Shown one piece after another: positions 1 through 9,112 of a stretch of DNA of 64,000 nt (position 1 is the stretch's first letter; each line of letters begins with the position of its first letter). Origin of the DNA: Eubacteriaceae bacterium (GTDB taxonomy: Bacteria; Bacillota; Clostridia; Peptostreptococcales; Anaerovoracaceae). The translations under genes and the position numbers were made by a program. The notes beneath the pieces are model-generated. The model saw only the letters and a program-made list of their open reading frames with translations. It was not told the DNA's origin and made no database searches. The stretch lies in assembly GCA_902362805.1 (NCBI GenBank), contig CABIXY010000004.1, positions 248,001-312,000 on the forward strand, given 5' to 3'.

Positions 1-1807
1 CCACAGATTCTGTGATGCCGGGTACCTTTACAAGTTCATCCACAGACGCTTTCTTAATCGCTTCTATGGTCTGAAAATGCCCGAGGAGAGCATTTCTGCG
101 CGTCGGTCCTACCCCCGATATGTTATCCAGCACCGAGTGGATGGCGTTTTTGTTGCGAAGGCTCCTGTGATAATCGATGGCAAAGCGGTGCACTTCCTCC
201 TGAATGGTTCCTGCATACTTGAAAAGCAGGTTTCTTTCTCTGAGGGGGATTTCTCGTCCGTCTTCAAAAACGATGGCACGGGTCCTGTGGCTGTCATCCT
301 TTGCCATGCCCACAACGGGGATGTCCAGCCCCAGGGCGGTCAAAACTTTTCGAGCCGCGGTCACCTGTCCTTGGCCTCCATCCATAAAAATAGCGTCGGG
401 AATTTTGATAAAGGCAGGATCTCCGGCTTTTGCCCTCTTGAAACGTCTATAGATCATTTCCTGCAGACTTCCGTAGTCGTTGGGTCCTTCGATGGTTTTA
501 ATCTTGAAACGCCTGTAATCCTTCCGAATGCGCGAGAGCCCTTCAAAGACGATCATCGCGCCGACAGAATCTACGCCGTTGGTATTGGAAATGTCGTAAG
601 ATTCAATTCTGTAAGCCGATTTGTCTGCCGGCGTGTAACCTGCCTGCCTGATGACCGATTCGATTTCTGCTCTGATGGCGTTCTGTTTTTCTTGATTAGA
701 CTTTGCCTTCTCAGACAAGGTTTTCACCATCTCGATGCAGTCACTCTGTGCCAGACTCAGCAGCGCCTTCTTTTCGCCTTTCTGGGGAACGAAAATTTTA
801 ACCTTACGCCCCTCTCTGCTGAGAAATTCCTCCAAAAGCTCGATATCAGGCGGCGTACTTTCCACCAAAATCTCCGGCGGAACCACTGCCCACTGACTGT
901 AATACTGCTTGATAAACTCCGCCACCATCTCATCCCGATTGTCATTTTCGTCAGTCTGAATTTGGAAAGTCTCACGGCCAGAAAGCTTGCCGTCCCGCAC
1001 GGTAAACAGGGCAATAAAAGAATTCTGCTCATCTTTGACAGGCAGCACCACATCCAGATCCTTGTCGTGAATCATGGTTACCCTCTGGGTTTCAGAAATG
1101 GTTTTGATAGATGAAATGTAATCTCTGTACTTTGCCGCTTCTTCAAACTCCAGCTTCTCCGAAGCTTCCCGCATCTTTTCTTCCAAACTTCGCAGCAAAG
1201 GCTTTTCTTTTCCGCTGAGAAACTCCAGTACCTTCTCGATAGACTGTCTGTACTCGTCTTTGCTGATTTTGCCTACGCAGACACCCTTGCACTGATTGAT
1301 ATGGTAATTGAGGCACGGTCTGTGATTTAGGGGAAATTCTTTCGCGGCACATCGCTTCAGCGAATAGATGTTGGCCAATAAATCCACAATCTGGTTGACG
1401 GCGCCTGCGTCACTGTAGGGACCGAAGTATCGGTTGCCGTCTTTCGCGATGATTCTGGTCTTCAATACTCTTGGAAAATCCTCTGTAGTCGTAACCACGA
1501 TATAGGGGTAGGTCTTGTCGTCACGCAGCAATACGTTGTACTTGGGCATGTATTTTTTTATCAAATTGCATTCCAAAATCAAGGCTTCCATTTCTGTACT
1601 GCAGGTGATGTATTCAAACTCTGCAATATTTGCAACCATTGCCCTGACCTTGGGATTTGTTTTCGCCGCGCTTTGGAAATACTGGCGCACCCTGTTCTTC
1701 AAGGAAATCGCCTTTCCTACATAAATAATCTGCCCCAATTTGTCTTTATGCATATAAACTCCCGGACAATCCGGGAGTTTTTTTAAGTTCTCTTTGATGT
1801 CAAACAT
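1..1807 (-). CDS. uvrC: UvrABC system protein C (excinuclease subunit C), 3' end cut by window
   Basis: UvrC makes the two incisions of nucleotide excision repair after UvrA/UvrB load at a lesion. About 602 codons are present, close to the family's usual ~600-620, so only a few C-terminal residues lie outside the window. Seen: an N-terminal GIY-YIG nuclease (GVY near residue 16, IIYVGKA shortly after), a UVR motif rich in Glu/Lys near residues 195-230 that contacts UvrB, the RNase H-like second nuclease (SYDISNTNG, conserved Asp), and tandem helix-hairpin-helix turns at the end (GVGPTRR, VPGITESV). The ATG at 1807 follows the stop of the upstream carboxypeptidase gene by one base, with a GGAAAGAG-like ribosome site inside that gene, so the two are translationally linked. 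Family identification is secure. Confidence 0.96.
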   Translation of the reverse strand, partial: MFDIKENLKKLPDCPGVYMHKDKLGQIIYVGKAISLKNRVRQYFQSAAKTNPKVRAMVANIAEFEYITCSTEMEALILECNLIKKYMPKYNVLLRDDKTYPYIVVTTTEDFPRVLKTRIIAKDGNRYFGPYSDAGAVNQIVDLLANIYSLKRCAAKEFPLNHRPCLNYHINQCKGVCVGKISKDEYRQSIEKVLEFLSGKEKPLLRSLEEKMREASEKLEFEEAAKYRDYISSIKTISETQRVTMIHDKDLDVVLPVKDEQNSFIALFTVRDGKLSGRETFQIQTDENDNRDEMVAEFIKQYYSQWAVVPPEILVESTPPDIELLEEFLSREGRKVKIFVPQKGEKKALLSLAQSDCIEMVKTLSEKAKSNQEKQNAIRAEIESVIRQAGYTPADKSAYRIESYDISNTNGVDSVGAMIVFEGLSRIRKDYRRFKIKTIEGPNDYGSLQEMIYRRFKRAKAGDPAFIKIPDAIFMDGGQGQVTAARKVLTALGLDIPVVGMAKDDSHRTRAIVFEDGREIPLRERNLLFKYAGTIQEEVHRFAIDYHRSLRNKNAIHSVLDNISGVGPTRRNALLGHFQTIEAIKKASVDELVKVPGITESV

Positions 1808-1808
1808 G

Positions 1809-3125
1809 TTAGAATCGCCAATCTCTTTCCTTTCGTTCCTGTTCTCTTCTCATCTCTTCCATGGCTATTTCCATGATGCGTTGTTTCTTCAACATTTTCT
1901 TGCGTCTTCTATATCTGGCTTTTGCGATAGCAATGGAGAGAAACAAGGTCAGCAACAAGACGACGACCACGCAGATGATGATGGTCGCAAAGTTAGAAAT
2001 GCCCAGATAAGAAGGGAACCACCCCTGCTCAATATCCTCTGTTATCACAAGATCTACTTCGTTGACCAGCTCGTCAGCCACATAAATCTGATAAGTTCCT
2101 ACAACTGTTCCTGCCTTGACAGGCGCTTCAACGTCGCTGCGCATCACGGTCTTTGTGGTGACCAGCTTTGTTGATGCCTCCTTTGGCAGATAAGCATAAC
2201 CCGTCTCCGCGGTATAAGCTGTCACGCTTGTCTTTGCGCCGTGTTTGATGCGGACATTGCCATTTTCCTTGCCGCTTCCGATGACCTTATAGCCTTCGAC
2301 CTTGGCCGTGGCATACTGAATCAATTTCTTCACGTCTTTGGTTCTCTGTTTAACAGTATCTCCCAGTACGATGATAAAGAGGCTCAGCCCGTCCTTCTTA
2401 TAGCCTAGAGCGATACTGCAGTTGTAATCATCCCAGTATCCTGTCTTGCCGGCGTAAACGCCTGAGTCTTTATCCTTTAGAAAATTGATATGGGTATGTA
2501 AAACTCTTTTTTTGCTTTTGTTGGTCTTCTCGATGGTGTACTTGGTGGAGCCGGCAGCTTTTCTGATGATGTCGTTGGAGAGCGCAACCTTGATAATTTC
2601 CATCATATCAGACGCGGTGGTATAATGGCGTTTTGCCTGCATGCCGCTTGGGTTGGTGAAGTGGGTTCTCTTACAGCCGATGTTCTTCGCTGTCTTGTTC
2701 ATCAGAGAGACAAAGGTCTCCATATCACCGGATACAGCCTCGCCTAAGGCATAGGCGGCATCATTGCCCGAGGGCAGAAGGGCACCGTAAATCAAGTCCT
2801 CTACCGTCAGAACCTCTCCTTCTTTCAGATTGATGGAGGATTCTCTTTGGCTGGCTGCCTCTGCCGATACCGTGACCTCCTTGTCGAGGGGAAGGTTCTG
2901 TACTGCCAGCAGTACGGTCATCAACTTGGTAACGCTGAACGGCTCTAACTTTTTCTGACTGTTTTTAGAATAGACGATTTCTCCCGTATTCTGACAATAC
3001 ACCATAGCGCCTGCCGCCGTAATGTCCGGTCTTGTCACCTTTGCCGCACAGATAGAACTTCCGCTGGATATGACAATCAGGACTGCCATCACCAATGAAA
3101 TTGTTCTTTTCATTATTCTGCTCAT
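1809..3125 (-). CDS. D-alanyl-D-alanine carboxypeptidase (peptidase S11, DacF/PBP5 type) with C-terminal membrane anchor
   Basis: A 438-residue secreted penicillin-binding protein that trims the terminal D-Ala of peptidoglycan stem peptides. The N-terminus has a signal peptide (about residues 5-28). The three active-site motifs are seen: SVTK (Ser64, Lys67), SGN in LLPSGNDA, and KTG in GVYAGKTGYW. A PBP5_C-like beta domain follows (about 275-365). It ends with a strong transmembrane helix (about 378-402) and a long basic/charged tail rich in Arg, Lys and Glu, instead of the amphipathic helix common in PBP5. It lies 11 bases after a second carboxypeptidase gene and directly before uvrC. Substrate preference cannot be read from the sequence. 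Confidence 0.93.
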   Translation of the reverse strand: MSRIMKRTISLVMAVLIVISSGSSICAAKVTRPDITAAGAMVYCQNTGEIVYSKNSQKKLEPFSVTKLMTVLLAVQNLPLDKEVTVSAEAASQRESSINLKEGEVLTVEDLIYGALLPSGNDAAYALGEAVSGDMETFVSLMNKTAKNIGCKRTHFTNPSGMQAKRHYTTASDMMEIIKVALSNDIIRKAAGSTKYTIEKTNKSKKRVLHTHINFLKDKDSGVYAGKTGYWDDYNCSIALGYKKDGLSLFIIVLGDTVKQRTKDVKKLIQYATAKVEGYKVIGSGKENGNVRIKHGAKTSVTAYTAETGYAYLPKEASTKLVTTKTVMRSDVEAPVKAGTVVGTYQIYVADELVNEVDLVITEDIEQGWFPSYLGISNFATIIICVVVVLLLTLFLSIAIAKARYRRRKKMLKKQRIMEIAMEEMRREQERKERDWRF

Positions 3126-3136
3126 GGATTACTCTT

Positions 3137-3985
3137 TCATCCTGCTTTCTTGTAGCTGTATTTCAAAATTTTGTTTGTACTTTCATATCGCCCGCTGGTG
3201 GTGTCTCTCAGTACGACGGCGTACATGATTTTCCCCTTCTGTTCGCAGGCGGAAACCAGAGAGGCATTGTTCCATTCCCATGTTCCAGTCTTCCCTGCAA
3301 AGACACCCAGTTTCGGATACTTTTTCTTCGCCACAAAATAATTGGTCGTTGCAACCAGCCTGGACTTCTGCTTGTTTGTCTTTGCCAGTCTGTAAATTTC
3401 TGTGCTGCAGGCCTTCTTGATCGCACTGTTCTCCATAGCCGCCTTCGTAATCAAGGCCATGTCGTAGGCTGAAGAATAGTGGGTGCTTGCCTTCCATCCG
3501 TGAGGATTGGAGAAATTGCTCTCTTTGCAGCCCAGTTCCTTGGCCTTTCTGTTCATCAGCTTAGCAAATTTTGACTTGCTGCCAGAAACACCGATAGCCA
3601 GGGCGACTGCTGCGTCATTGCCCGAGGGCAGCATGGCCGCATATAGCAAGTCCTTTACGGTCATCTTCTCGCCGTTTTTTAGATTCGCTGTAGAACCGCC
3701 CGTATTGGCTGCAGTCTTGGTTACAGTCACCTTGTCATTTAGCTCTAAATGCTCCAACGCGACCAAAGCGGTCAGCAATTTGGTGGTGCTGACAGGGTCC
3801 CTCTTGTAATGGGAATTCTTAGAATAGACGATTTTGCCGCTGTCTGCATCTAATACCACGGCGCTCTTTGCGGAAATGGTCGGTCTTGTCACTGTCGCAC
3901 CGTATGCGGTGACCGTTGACAGACCCATGGTCAATATCAATACCACTGCCGCTATCTTCATGGACAATCTTTTTTTCGTTTTCAC
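3137..3985 (-). CDS. D-alanyl-D-alanine carboxypeptidase (peptidase S11), short form
   Basis: A 282-residue secreted S11 peptidase, paralogous to the downstream gene. A GTG start at 3985 is preferred: AGGGAG lies at suitable distance upstream and translation then begins directly with a signal peptide (about residues 1-30, basic start, hydrophobic core, AYGA-like cleavage region). Motifs seen: STTK (Ser66, Lys69), SGN in MLPSGNDA, and KTG in GVFAGKTGTW. The protein stops right after the catalytic domain, so it lacks both PBP5_C and a membrane anchor and is probably released or loosely wall-associated. It is the first gene of a compact dac-dac-uvrC unit. An upstream in-frame ATG at 4030 lacks a good ribosome site. 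Confidence 0.91.
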   Translation of the reverse strand: MKTKKRLSMKIAAVVLILTMGLSTVTAYGATVTRPTISAKSAVVLDADSGKIVYSKNSHYKRDPVSTTKLLTALVALEHLELNDKVTVTKTAANTGGSTANLKNGEKMTVKDLLYAAMLPSGNDAAVALAIGVSGSKSKFAKLMNRKAKELGCKESNFSNPHGWKASTHYSSAYDMALITKAAMENSAIKKACSTEIYRLAKTNKQKSRLVATTNYFVAKKKYPKLGVFAGKTGTWEWNNASLVSACEQKGKIMYAVVLRDTTSGRYESTNKILKYSYKKAG

Positions 3986-4065
3986 ACTCTCTGTTCTCCC
4001 TTTCCTAAAACGCAGAAAAAGAGGAATCAAAAATTCCTCAATATCTGCTTTGTCTATATTCTATT

Positions 4066-5277
4066 TTATCCTAATATGAAGTGGTCTGCAAGTGCAAAAC
4101 CGCTATCGTAATAACTTCCAAATTCTCCCGATTTTTCATTGAACTGTCTGCTCGTATCTGTCGGCTTCTCTGCTCTGCTGTCATAGATGACAAAAGGAAC
4201 CGGTGTAGACGAGTGGGTCCTGATGGCCAAAGGGGTTCTGTGGTCAGGTACTTCCAGCACCTTAAAGTCTTCACCGTCGGCGCGCAACGCTTCTACAATG
4301 GGTTTCAGCACTTTCTGGTCGATGTCGTGAAGACACTGCAGTTTTCCTTCCATATCGCCCTGATGAGAACATTCGTCCGGACCTTCCAGATGAACGTAGA
4401 CAAAATCTTTGCCGTCTCTGAATTCTCTGATGCAAGCGTCAGCCTTGCCCTTGAAATTCGTGTGCAGGGTCCCCGTCGCACCTTCTACATCGACAGAATT
4501 CAATCCGGCACAGATGGCGATTCCCTTGATCAGATCCACTGCGCTGATGGCCGTACCTGTCAGCTGATATCTATCGTAGAAAGAAGACAGCTGCGGTTTT
4601 TTCCCTTGTCCCCAGATCCACAGGGAATTGGCGGGGTTCAGTCCCCTCTCGATTCTTGCCTTGTTGACTGGATGATCTTTCAAAATATCGTAGCTTTTTT
4701 TCATCATATCCGTGATAAAAGCACTTCCTTCGCCTTTTGGCAGATGATCTCCTACCCGCTGTTCTAAGACGTCGTGAGGCGGCGTCAGCTCATAATCTGT
4801 TCCGCCGTTATGGACGATCATGCAGTGCCTGTAGCTGGTTCCCGTATAGAACTGAATCTCGTCATCTGCAAAAGCCTCGTTGACTGCTTTGATCAGTTCA
4901 TCGGCTTCTTCCGTAGTGATATCTCCGGAGCTGTGGTCTTTGATGATCAGATCCTCATAAGCGCCATCGCCGGCAAGGGTAATGATGTTGGTTCTGAATG
5001 CCACATCAGTATCCGACATCTCGATGCCGATGCTGGCAGCTTCTAAAGGTGAACGCCCAGTCAGGTAGACCGCCGGGTCATAACCCATGACAGAAAGGTT
5101 GGCAGCGTCGCTGCCTGGCGCTACGCCAGGCGGTATGGTTCTCACCATACCTACTTCTCCTTTTGCAGCCAGACCGTCTATAAACGGCATGTCAGCAGCT
5201 TCCAGAGGCGTCTTGCCGCCTAAGGCATCTATCTTTTCATCTCCGGCTCCGTCTGGAACCAAAATCAAATATTTCAT
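4066..5277 (-). CDS. apgM: 2,3-bisphosphoglycerate-independent phosphoglycerate mutase, archaeal (ApgM) type
   Basis: A 403-residue member of the alkaline phosphatase superfamily of the ApgM type (COG3635), the group that interconverts 3- and 2-phosphoglycerate with bound metal. Seen: the N-terminal metal motif VPDGAGD, the phosphoryl-accepting Ser region PGSDAANLSVMGYDP (about residues 54-68), and the C-terminal metal motifs HLEGPDECSHQGD and VPDHRTPLAIRTHS. It follows serC on the same strand after a hairpin and starts behind GAAAGGAAT. Its position next to serC and serA, with no serB in the window, leaves open a role tied to serine synthesis. Some close relatives have been annotated as proposed homoserine kinases, so the exact reaction is inferred. 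Confidence 0.85.
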   Translation of the reverse strand: MKYLILVPDGAGDEKIDALGGKTPLEAADMPFIDGLAAKGEVGMVRTIPPGVAPGSDAANLSVMGYDPAVYLTGRSPLEAASIGIEMSDTDVAFRTNIITLAGDGAYEDLIIKDHSSGDITTEEADELIKAVNEAFADDEIQFYTGTSYRHCMIVHNGGTDYELTPPHDVLEQRVGDHLPKGEGSAFITDMMKKSYDILKDHPVNKARIERGLNPANSLWIWGQGKKPQLSSFYDRYQLTGTAISAVDLIKGIAICAGLNSVDVEGATGTLHTNFKGKADACIREFRDGKDFVYVHLEGPDECSHQGDMEGKLQCLHDIDQKVLKPIVEALRADGEDFKVLEVPDHRTPLAIRTHSSTPVPFVIYDSRAEKPTDTSRQFNEKSGEFGSYYDSGFALADHFILG

Positions 5278-5306
5278 ATGTATTCCTTTCTTATTCTACT
5301 GTTCTT

Positions 5307-5345
5307 AAAAAAAGCTCTCCCGATGCAAACAGGAAAGCTCTCTTT
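5307..5345 (-). terminator. Terminator/attenuator hairpin between serC and apgM
   Basis: On the minus strand an arm AGCTTTCCT (5331-5339) can pair, with two G-U pairs, with GGGAGAGCT (5313-5321), followed by a T run. It lies just after the serC stop and before apgM, so it may end serC transcription or only partly reduce read-through. Confidence 0.65.
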
Positions 5346-5350
5346 GTTAA

Positions 5351-6442
5351 TTATTTATTCGCAGCTTCAAACTTCTCCATAAATTCGATCAGCTTGTTTA
5401 CGCCTTCCATCGGCATAGCATTGTATATACTTGCTCTCATTCCGCCGATAGAACGATGTCCGTTGAGATTGACCATGCCTTCCGCCTTCGCTTCTGCAAC
5501 GAACTTTTTGTCCAGATCAGCATCACCTGTTACAAATACCACGTTCATCAAAGATCTGTCTTTCTTTCTAATCGGGCATTTGTAAAAGTCGCTGGCATCG
5601 ATATAGTCATAAAGCTTACCGGCTTTTTCTGTATTGACGCTGTCGAGCGCGCCGACACCGCCCATGTTCTTGATGTTCTTGAACACTTCTCCAGCGATGT
5701 AAATTGCAAAGCAAGGAGGGGTATTGTACATGGAGTCATTGTCTGCATGGGTCTTGTAGTCCAGATAAGTCGGGACTTTTTCATCGGCAAAGCCTAAGAG
5801 GTCTTCTCTCATGATGACGATGGTCATACCTGCCGGGCCTACGTTCTTCTGTGCGCCTGCAAAGATCAGTCCGAATTTGCTCACGTCAATCTCTTCGCTG
5901 AGGATGCAGCTTGACATGTCTGCAACCAGTGGAATATCACCAGTATCAGGAATATATGGATAGTGCGTACCGTAAATGGTATTGTTGTAGCACACATAGA
6001 CATAGTCCGCATCAGGTCTGATATCTTCCTTGGTAATCTCCGGAATATATGTAAATGTATCTTCTTCTGAGCTGGCGATGACTTTGATATCGCCGAACTT
6101 GGTCGCTTCTTTGTATGCCTTCTTAGCCCAGGACCCTGTCACTACGTAGTCAGCCTTTTTAGAGGCTCTGAGCAGGTTCAGCGGCACCATTGCAAATTGA
6201 AGAGTTCCTCCACCTTGTAAAAACATAACTTTGTAGTTGTCAGGGATATTCATGATTTCTCTTAAGTTAGCTTCTGCATCTTCGATGATTTTTCCAAACT
6301 CTTTTGAACGGTGACTCATTTCCATTACAGACTGGCCACAGCCTTCGTAGTCGGCCAGATTTGCTGCTGCATCCTCGATTACGTTCAGCGGTAACATCGA
6401 CGGACCAGCGGAAAAGTTAAATACACGATTATTGTTTGTCAT
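5351..6442 (-). CDS. serC: Phosphoserine aminotransferase
   Basis: SerC transfers the amino group from glutamate to 3-phosphohydroxypyruvate, giving phosphoserine; it is the second step of serine synthesis. The 363-residue length is typical for the class V aminotransferase SerC family. Seen: the N-terminal FNFSAGPSMLP signature, the phosphate/PLP region MFLQGGGTLQFAMVPLNLL, and the PLP lysine in IFAGAQKNVGPAG. The start at 6442 is chosen because GGAGGG sits six bases upstream; the in-frame ATG five codons earlier overlaps that ribosome site. It is divergent from serA across a 128-base region holding both promoters. Confidence 0.96.
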   Translation of the reverse strand: MTNNNRVFNFSAGPSMLPLNVIEDAAANLADYEGCGQSVMEMSHRSKEFGKIIEDAEANLREIMNIPDNYKVMFLQGGGTLQFAMVPLNLLRASKKADYVVTGSWAKKAYKEATKFGDIKVIASSEEDTFTYIPEITKEDIRPDADYVYVCYNNTIYGTHYPYIPDTGDIPLVADMSSCILSEEIDVSKFGLIFAGAQKNVGPAGMTIVIMREDLLGFADEKVPTYLDYKTHADNDSMYNTPPCFAIYIAGEVFKNIKNMGGVGALDSVNTEKAGKLYDYIDASDFYKCPIRKKDRSLMNVVFVTGDADLDKKFVAEAKAEGMVNLNGHRSIGGMRASIYNAMPMEGVNKLIEFMEKFEAANK

Positions 6443-6483
6443 TTCGTCGCCCTCCATTAGTTTTTCTCTTTATTTTAATACGC

Positions 6484-6535
6484 AAAATATTATATCACTT
6501 TACTTCTTGAAAGTAAAGCGACAAAGTGTTATAAT
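6484..6535. promoter_or_regulatory. Divergent serC/serA promoter region with inverted repeat
   Basis: For serA there is TTGAAA (6507-6512), a 17-base spacer and TATAAT (6530-6535). On the other strand a TATAAT lies at 6487-6492 with a weak -35. A perfect 7-base inverted repeat (CTTTACT 6498-6504, AGTAAAG 6512-6518, 7-base gap) covers the serA -35 and lies just upstream of the serC -10, a good place for a shared repressor. No regulator is identified. Confidence 0.7.
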
Positions 6536-6570
6536 TCAATTTAAATTACAAATATTAGGAGGTACTGATT

Positions 6571-7725
6571 ATGTACAATATTGCAACACTTAACAAGATT
6601 TCACCGGTAGGTCTCTCTCACCTGTCTGATAAATATACGGTTTGTGATGATGTCTCTAGTGCTTCCGGAATCTTAGTGAGAAGCCAGGACATGCACGAAA
6701 TGGAATTTAGCAGGAACCTGCTGGCTATCGCAAGAGCCGGCGCAGGGGTCAACAACATTCCACTGGACAGATGTGCAGAAGAAGGCATCGTCGTATTCAA
6801 CACGCCGGGAGCCAATGCCAACGCCGTCAAGGAACTGATTATCGCCAGCATGCTTCTGGCAGCTAGAAACATCCCTGAAGGCCTGGCCTGGGCAAAGACT
6901 TTAGAAGGAACAGAGAACGTAAGCAAAGCGGTAGAAAAAGGCAAGGGACAATTTGCTGGTTCAGAGATCAAGGGAAAAACCCTGGGCGTCATCGGTCTGG
7001 GCGCCATCGGTGTCATGGTAGCCAACGCCGCAGTGGACCTGGGTATGAAAGTAGTAGGCTATGACCCGTATTTCGGCGTCAAATCAGCCCACGGTCTCTA
7101 TTCCTGCGTGGACTTTATGCCGGACATCAAAAATGTGCTGCCGCTCTGTGATTACATAACCATCCACGTTCCTGCCATGGCTTCCACCAAAGGCATGTTC
7201 AACGAAGAATTGTTCACACTGATGAAGGATGATACAGTTCTGCTCAACTTCTCCAGAGATACCCTGATTGTTGAAGCCGATTTATTGGCCGCCATGGAAA
7301 ACGGCAAAGTGGGCAAATACGTAACAGACTTCGCTACAGACGGCACTTTCGGGAAAAAAGGCGTCATCGTTCTGCCCCACCTGGGTGCATCCACAGCGGA
7401 AGCAGAAGACAACTGTGCGACGATGGCTGTACAGGAAATCATGGATTACATCGAGAACGGCAATATCACAAACTCCGTCAACTTCCCAGCTGTAACTTTG
7501 GGACCTGTCAGAGGCGACAACAGAATCGCGATCATGACAAAGGGCGAGCCTAATCCAGTCAAACTTGCTGCAGCTATGTTCGCTGATATCAATATCAACG
7601 CCGTCATCGGCGGTGTCCGCGGCGAATACGGTTATGCGCTGATTTCTACTGATGACACAGTCACTTCAGTACCAAAGGTAGACGAAGTATTTCATGTCAG
7701 AGTCATTCAGCCAGACGAAAAATAA
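6571..7725 (+). CDS. serA: D-3-phosphoglycerate dehydrogenase
   Basis: A 384-residue enzyme of the D-isomer-specific 2-hydroxyacid dehydrogenase family, catalysing NAD-dependent oxidation of 3-phosphoglycerate, the first step of serine synthesis. Seen: the N-terminal substrate segment (IARAGAGVNNIPLDRC), Rossmann motif GVIGLGAIGVMVANAA (about 135-150), catalytic Arg in NFSRDTLIVE, and the catalytic His region LPHLGASTAEAEDNCA. The last ~75 residues look like a short ACT-type regulatory domain. The usual Glu-containing motif (EPxP type) is replaced by a DFATDGTFG stretch, as in the short clostridial form. Start has GGAGG nine bases upstream. Divergent from serC. Confidence 0.95.
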   Translation: MYNIATLNKISPVGLSHLSDKYTVCDDVSSASGILVRSQDMHEMEFSRNLLAIARAGAGVNNIPLDRCAEEGIVVFNTPGANANAVKELIIASMLLAARNIPEGLAWAKTLEGTENVSKAVEKGKGQFAGSEIKGKTLGVIGLGAIGVMVANAAVDLGMKVVGYDPYFGVKSAHGLYSCVDFMPDIKNVLPLCDYITIHVPAMASTKGMFNEELFTLMKDDTVLLNFSRDTLIVEADLLAAMENGKVGKYVTDFATDGTFGKKGVIVLPHLGASTAEAEDNCATMAVQEIMDYIENGNITNSVNFPAVTLGPVRGDNRIAIMTKGEPNPVKLAAAMFADININAVIGGVRGEYGYALISTDDTVTSVPKVDEVFHVRVIQPDEK

Positions 7726-7740
7726 AACGCAATCTATGCA

Positions 7741-7768
7741 AAAGCCGGCCTGAAAAGGCCGGCTTTTG
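7741..7768 (+). terminator. serA terminator
   Basis: A perfect GC-rich stem AAAGCCGGCC / GGCCGGCTTT with a 6-base loop and a short T run, 15 bases after the serA stop. Confidence 0.9.
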
Positions 7769-7809
7769 TGATACAACTATCTTTATATTAATTTATCAGG
7801 AGGTTCATT

Positions 7810-8979
7810 CTATTCTCTACACGATGATTCCAGCCACTTCGCCGCGCAGTACGCCAGAGTGGCACTTCCCATATAGAGGTAATTTTCTTCGAAATACACG
7901 TCGGCACTATGAGAAGTGGGCGCACCCACATCTCCTGCACCCATCCACATCAGCATCGTCGGAACTTTCTCCGAAATGTATGATAAGTCTTCAGAACCGA
8001 GAAGGGGCAGCTCCACCTCGGCTACTTTCTCAGCTCCATTTATTTCGCAGACAAAGTCTTTCATATCGTCGCAGAGTCCGGGATCACTGTACATGCCTGG
8101 CGTGGAAATCAGCTTCAGACTGTGGGTTGCACCCGCCGCTTGGCAAGCGGCGTTGGCGCAGATGATGATTCGATCGATCATGCGTTCTCTGATTTTTGAG
8201 TCACAGCATCGCAATGTCCCTTCTAACATGGCTTTCTGGGGAATGACATTGGCTGCACTGCCGCCTCCGAGAACGCCGATAGTACAGACCGCCGGGTTAA
8301 AGGCGCTGGTTTCTCTGTCTACGACACCTTTAATCATGCTGTACATGTCTACCACCACATTGAGGGGATCTATCGTTTCTTCTGGTCTGGAACCGTGACC
8401 GCCTTTGCCAGTGACCTCTATCATAAAACCGTCAAGGTAGGCACAGGTGATACCCTTCTTGAGAAAAAAGTGCCCATTGCGCTCGTCTGGCATCATATGA
8501 ATGGCCAGACAGGCATCTACCTTCGGATTCTCTAATACGCCATGCTCAATCATGACCTTGGCTCCGATCCCCAGTTCCTCACCAGGCTGAAACATGAGCT
8601 TTATCGTGCCCTTCAGATCTTCTTCTCGATCTTTTAAAATTTTTGCCACCCCGAGAAGCATGGCCGTATGTATGTCATGGCCACAGAGATGGCCGTTTCC
8701 GTTTTGTGATCGAAATGGAATGTCGGTTTCTTCCTTTGTGGGCAGCGCATCGAGCTCAGCCCTGAGCAAAATGGTCTTCCCTCCATTTCCTATGGTAGTT
8801 ACAATGCCGTATTTGCCACAATCTATGGTCTCACATCCGATTTGTTCTAAACGTTCTTTTACATAAGCGTAGGTATTGGGAACCTCCATGCCTACTTCCG
8901 GATATTGATGAATGTGTCTCCGGTCGCGGATAATTTGCGGTTCTAGATGTTTTGCTGCCTTTATAAACTCGTTCTTCAT
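7810..8979 (-). CDS. M20 family amidohydrolase (N-acyl-amino acid / peptide hydrolase)
   Basis: A 389-residue metallohydrolase of the M20D type (hippurate hydrolase, N-acetyl-L-amino acid amidohydrolase, IAA-amino acid hydrolase relatives), which splits an acyl or aminoacyl amide bond in the cytoplasm. Seen: metal motif GHLCGHDIHTAML (about 96-108), GEELGIGAK with the catalytic Glu (about 131), dimerisation-domain motif GKGGHGSRPEE (about 190-200), and the late metal His in GAPTSHSADVYFEE near residue 360. It is transcribed from a sigma-54 promoter at 9023-9040 and is divergent from an enhancer-binding regulator, so it is probably induced by an amino-acid-like or peptide signal. The true substrate is unknown. 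Confidence 0.88.
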   Translation of the reverse strand: MKNEFIKAAKHLEPQIIRDRRHIHQYPEVGMEVPNTYAYVKERLEQIGCETIDCGKYGIVTTIGNGGKTILLRAELDALPTKEETDIPFRSQNGNGHLCGHDIHTAMLLGVAKILKDREEDLKGTIKLMFQPGEELGIGAKVMIEHGVLENPKVDACLAIHMMPDERNGHFFLKKGITCAYLDGFMIEVTGKGGHGSRPEETIDPLNVVVDMYSMIKGVVDRETSAFNPAVCTIGVLGGGSAANVIPQKAMLEGTLRCCDSKIRERMIDRIIICANAACQAAGATHSLKLISTPGMYSDPGLCDDMKDFVCEINGAEKVAEVELPLLGSEDLSYISEKVPTMLMWMGAGDVGAPTSHSADVYFEENYLYMGSATLAYCAAKWLESSCRE

Positions 8980-9022
8980 GATTCCTCTCCTGCAGTTATT
9001 CTTTTATCGACACCGACAAATA

Positions 9023-9040
9023 ATGCAAAAATAATGCCAA
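9023..9040 (-). promoter_or_regulatory. Sigma-54 (-24/-12) promoter of the M20 amidohydrolase gene
   Basis: Minus-strand TTGGCAT, five bases, TTTGCAT: GG and GC are separated by exactly 10 bases as required for RpoN promoters. It lies 44 bases upstream of the gene start at 8979. Confidence 0.88.
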
Positions 9041-9112
9041 TCACTTCCTTTTTTTATAAACCTTGTATTTTCAAGGGTTGCAGCGCACCCTCCATTGCAG
9101 ATCAAAATATTA

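Noticed and set aside
77..1114. Long plus-strand reading frame of 345 codons
   Set aside because: It lies antisense to uvrC, whose protein on the minus strand is clearly recognisable over the whole stretch.
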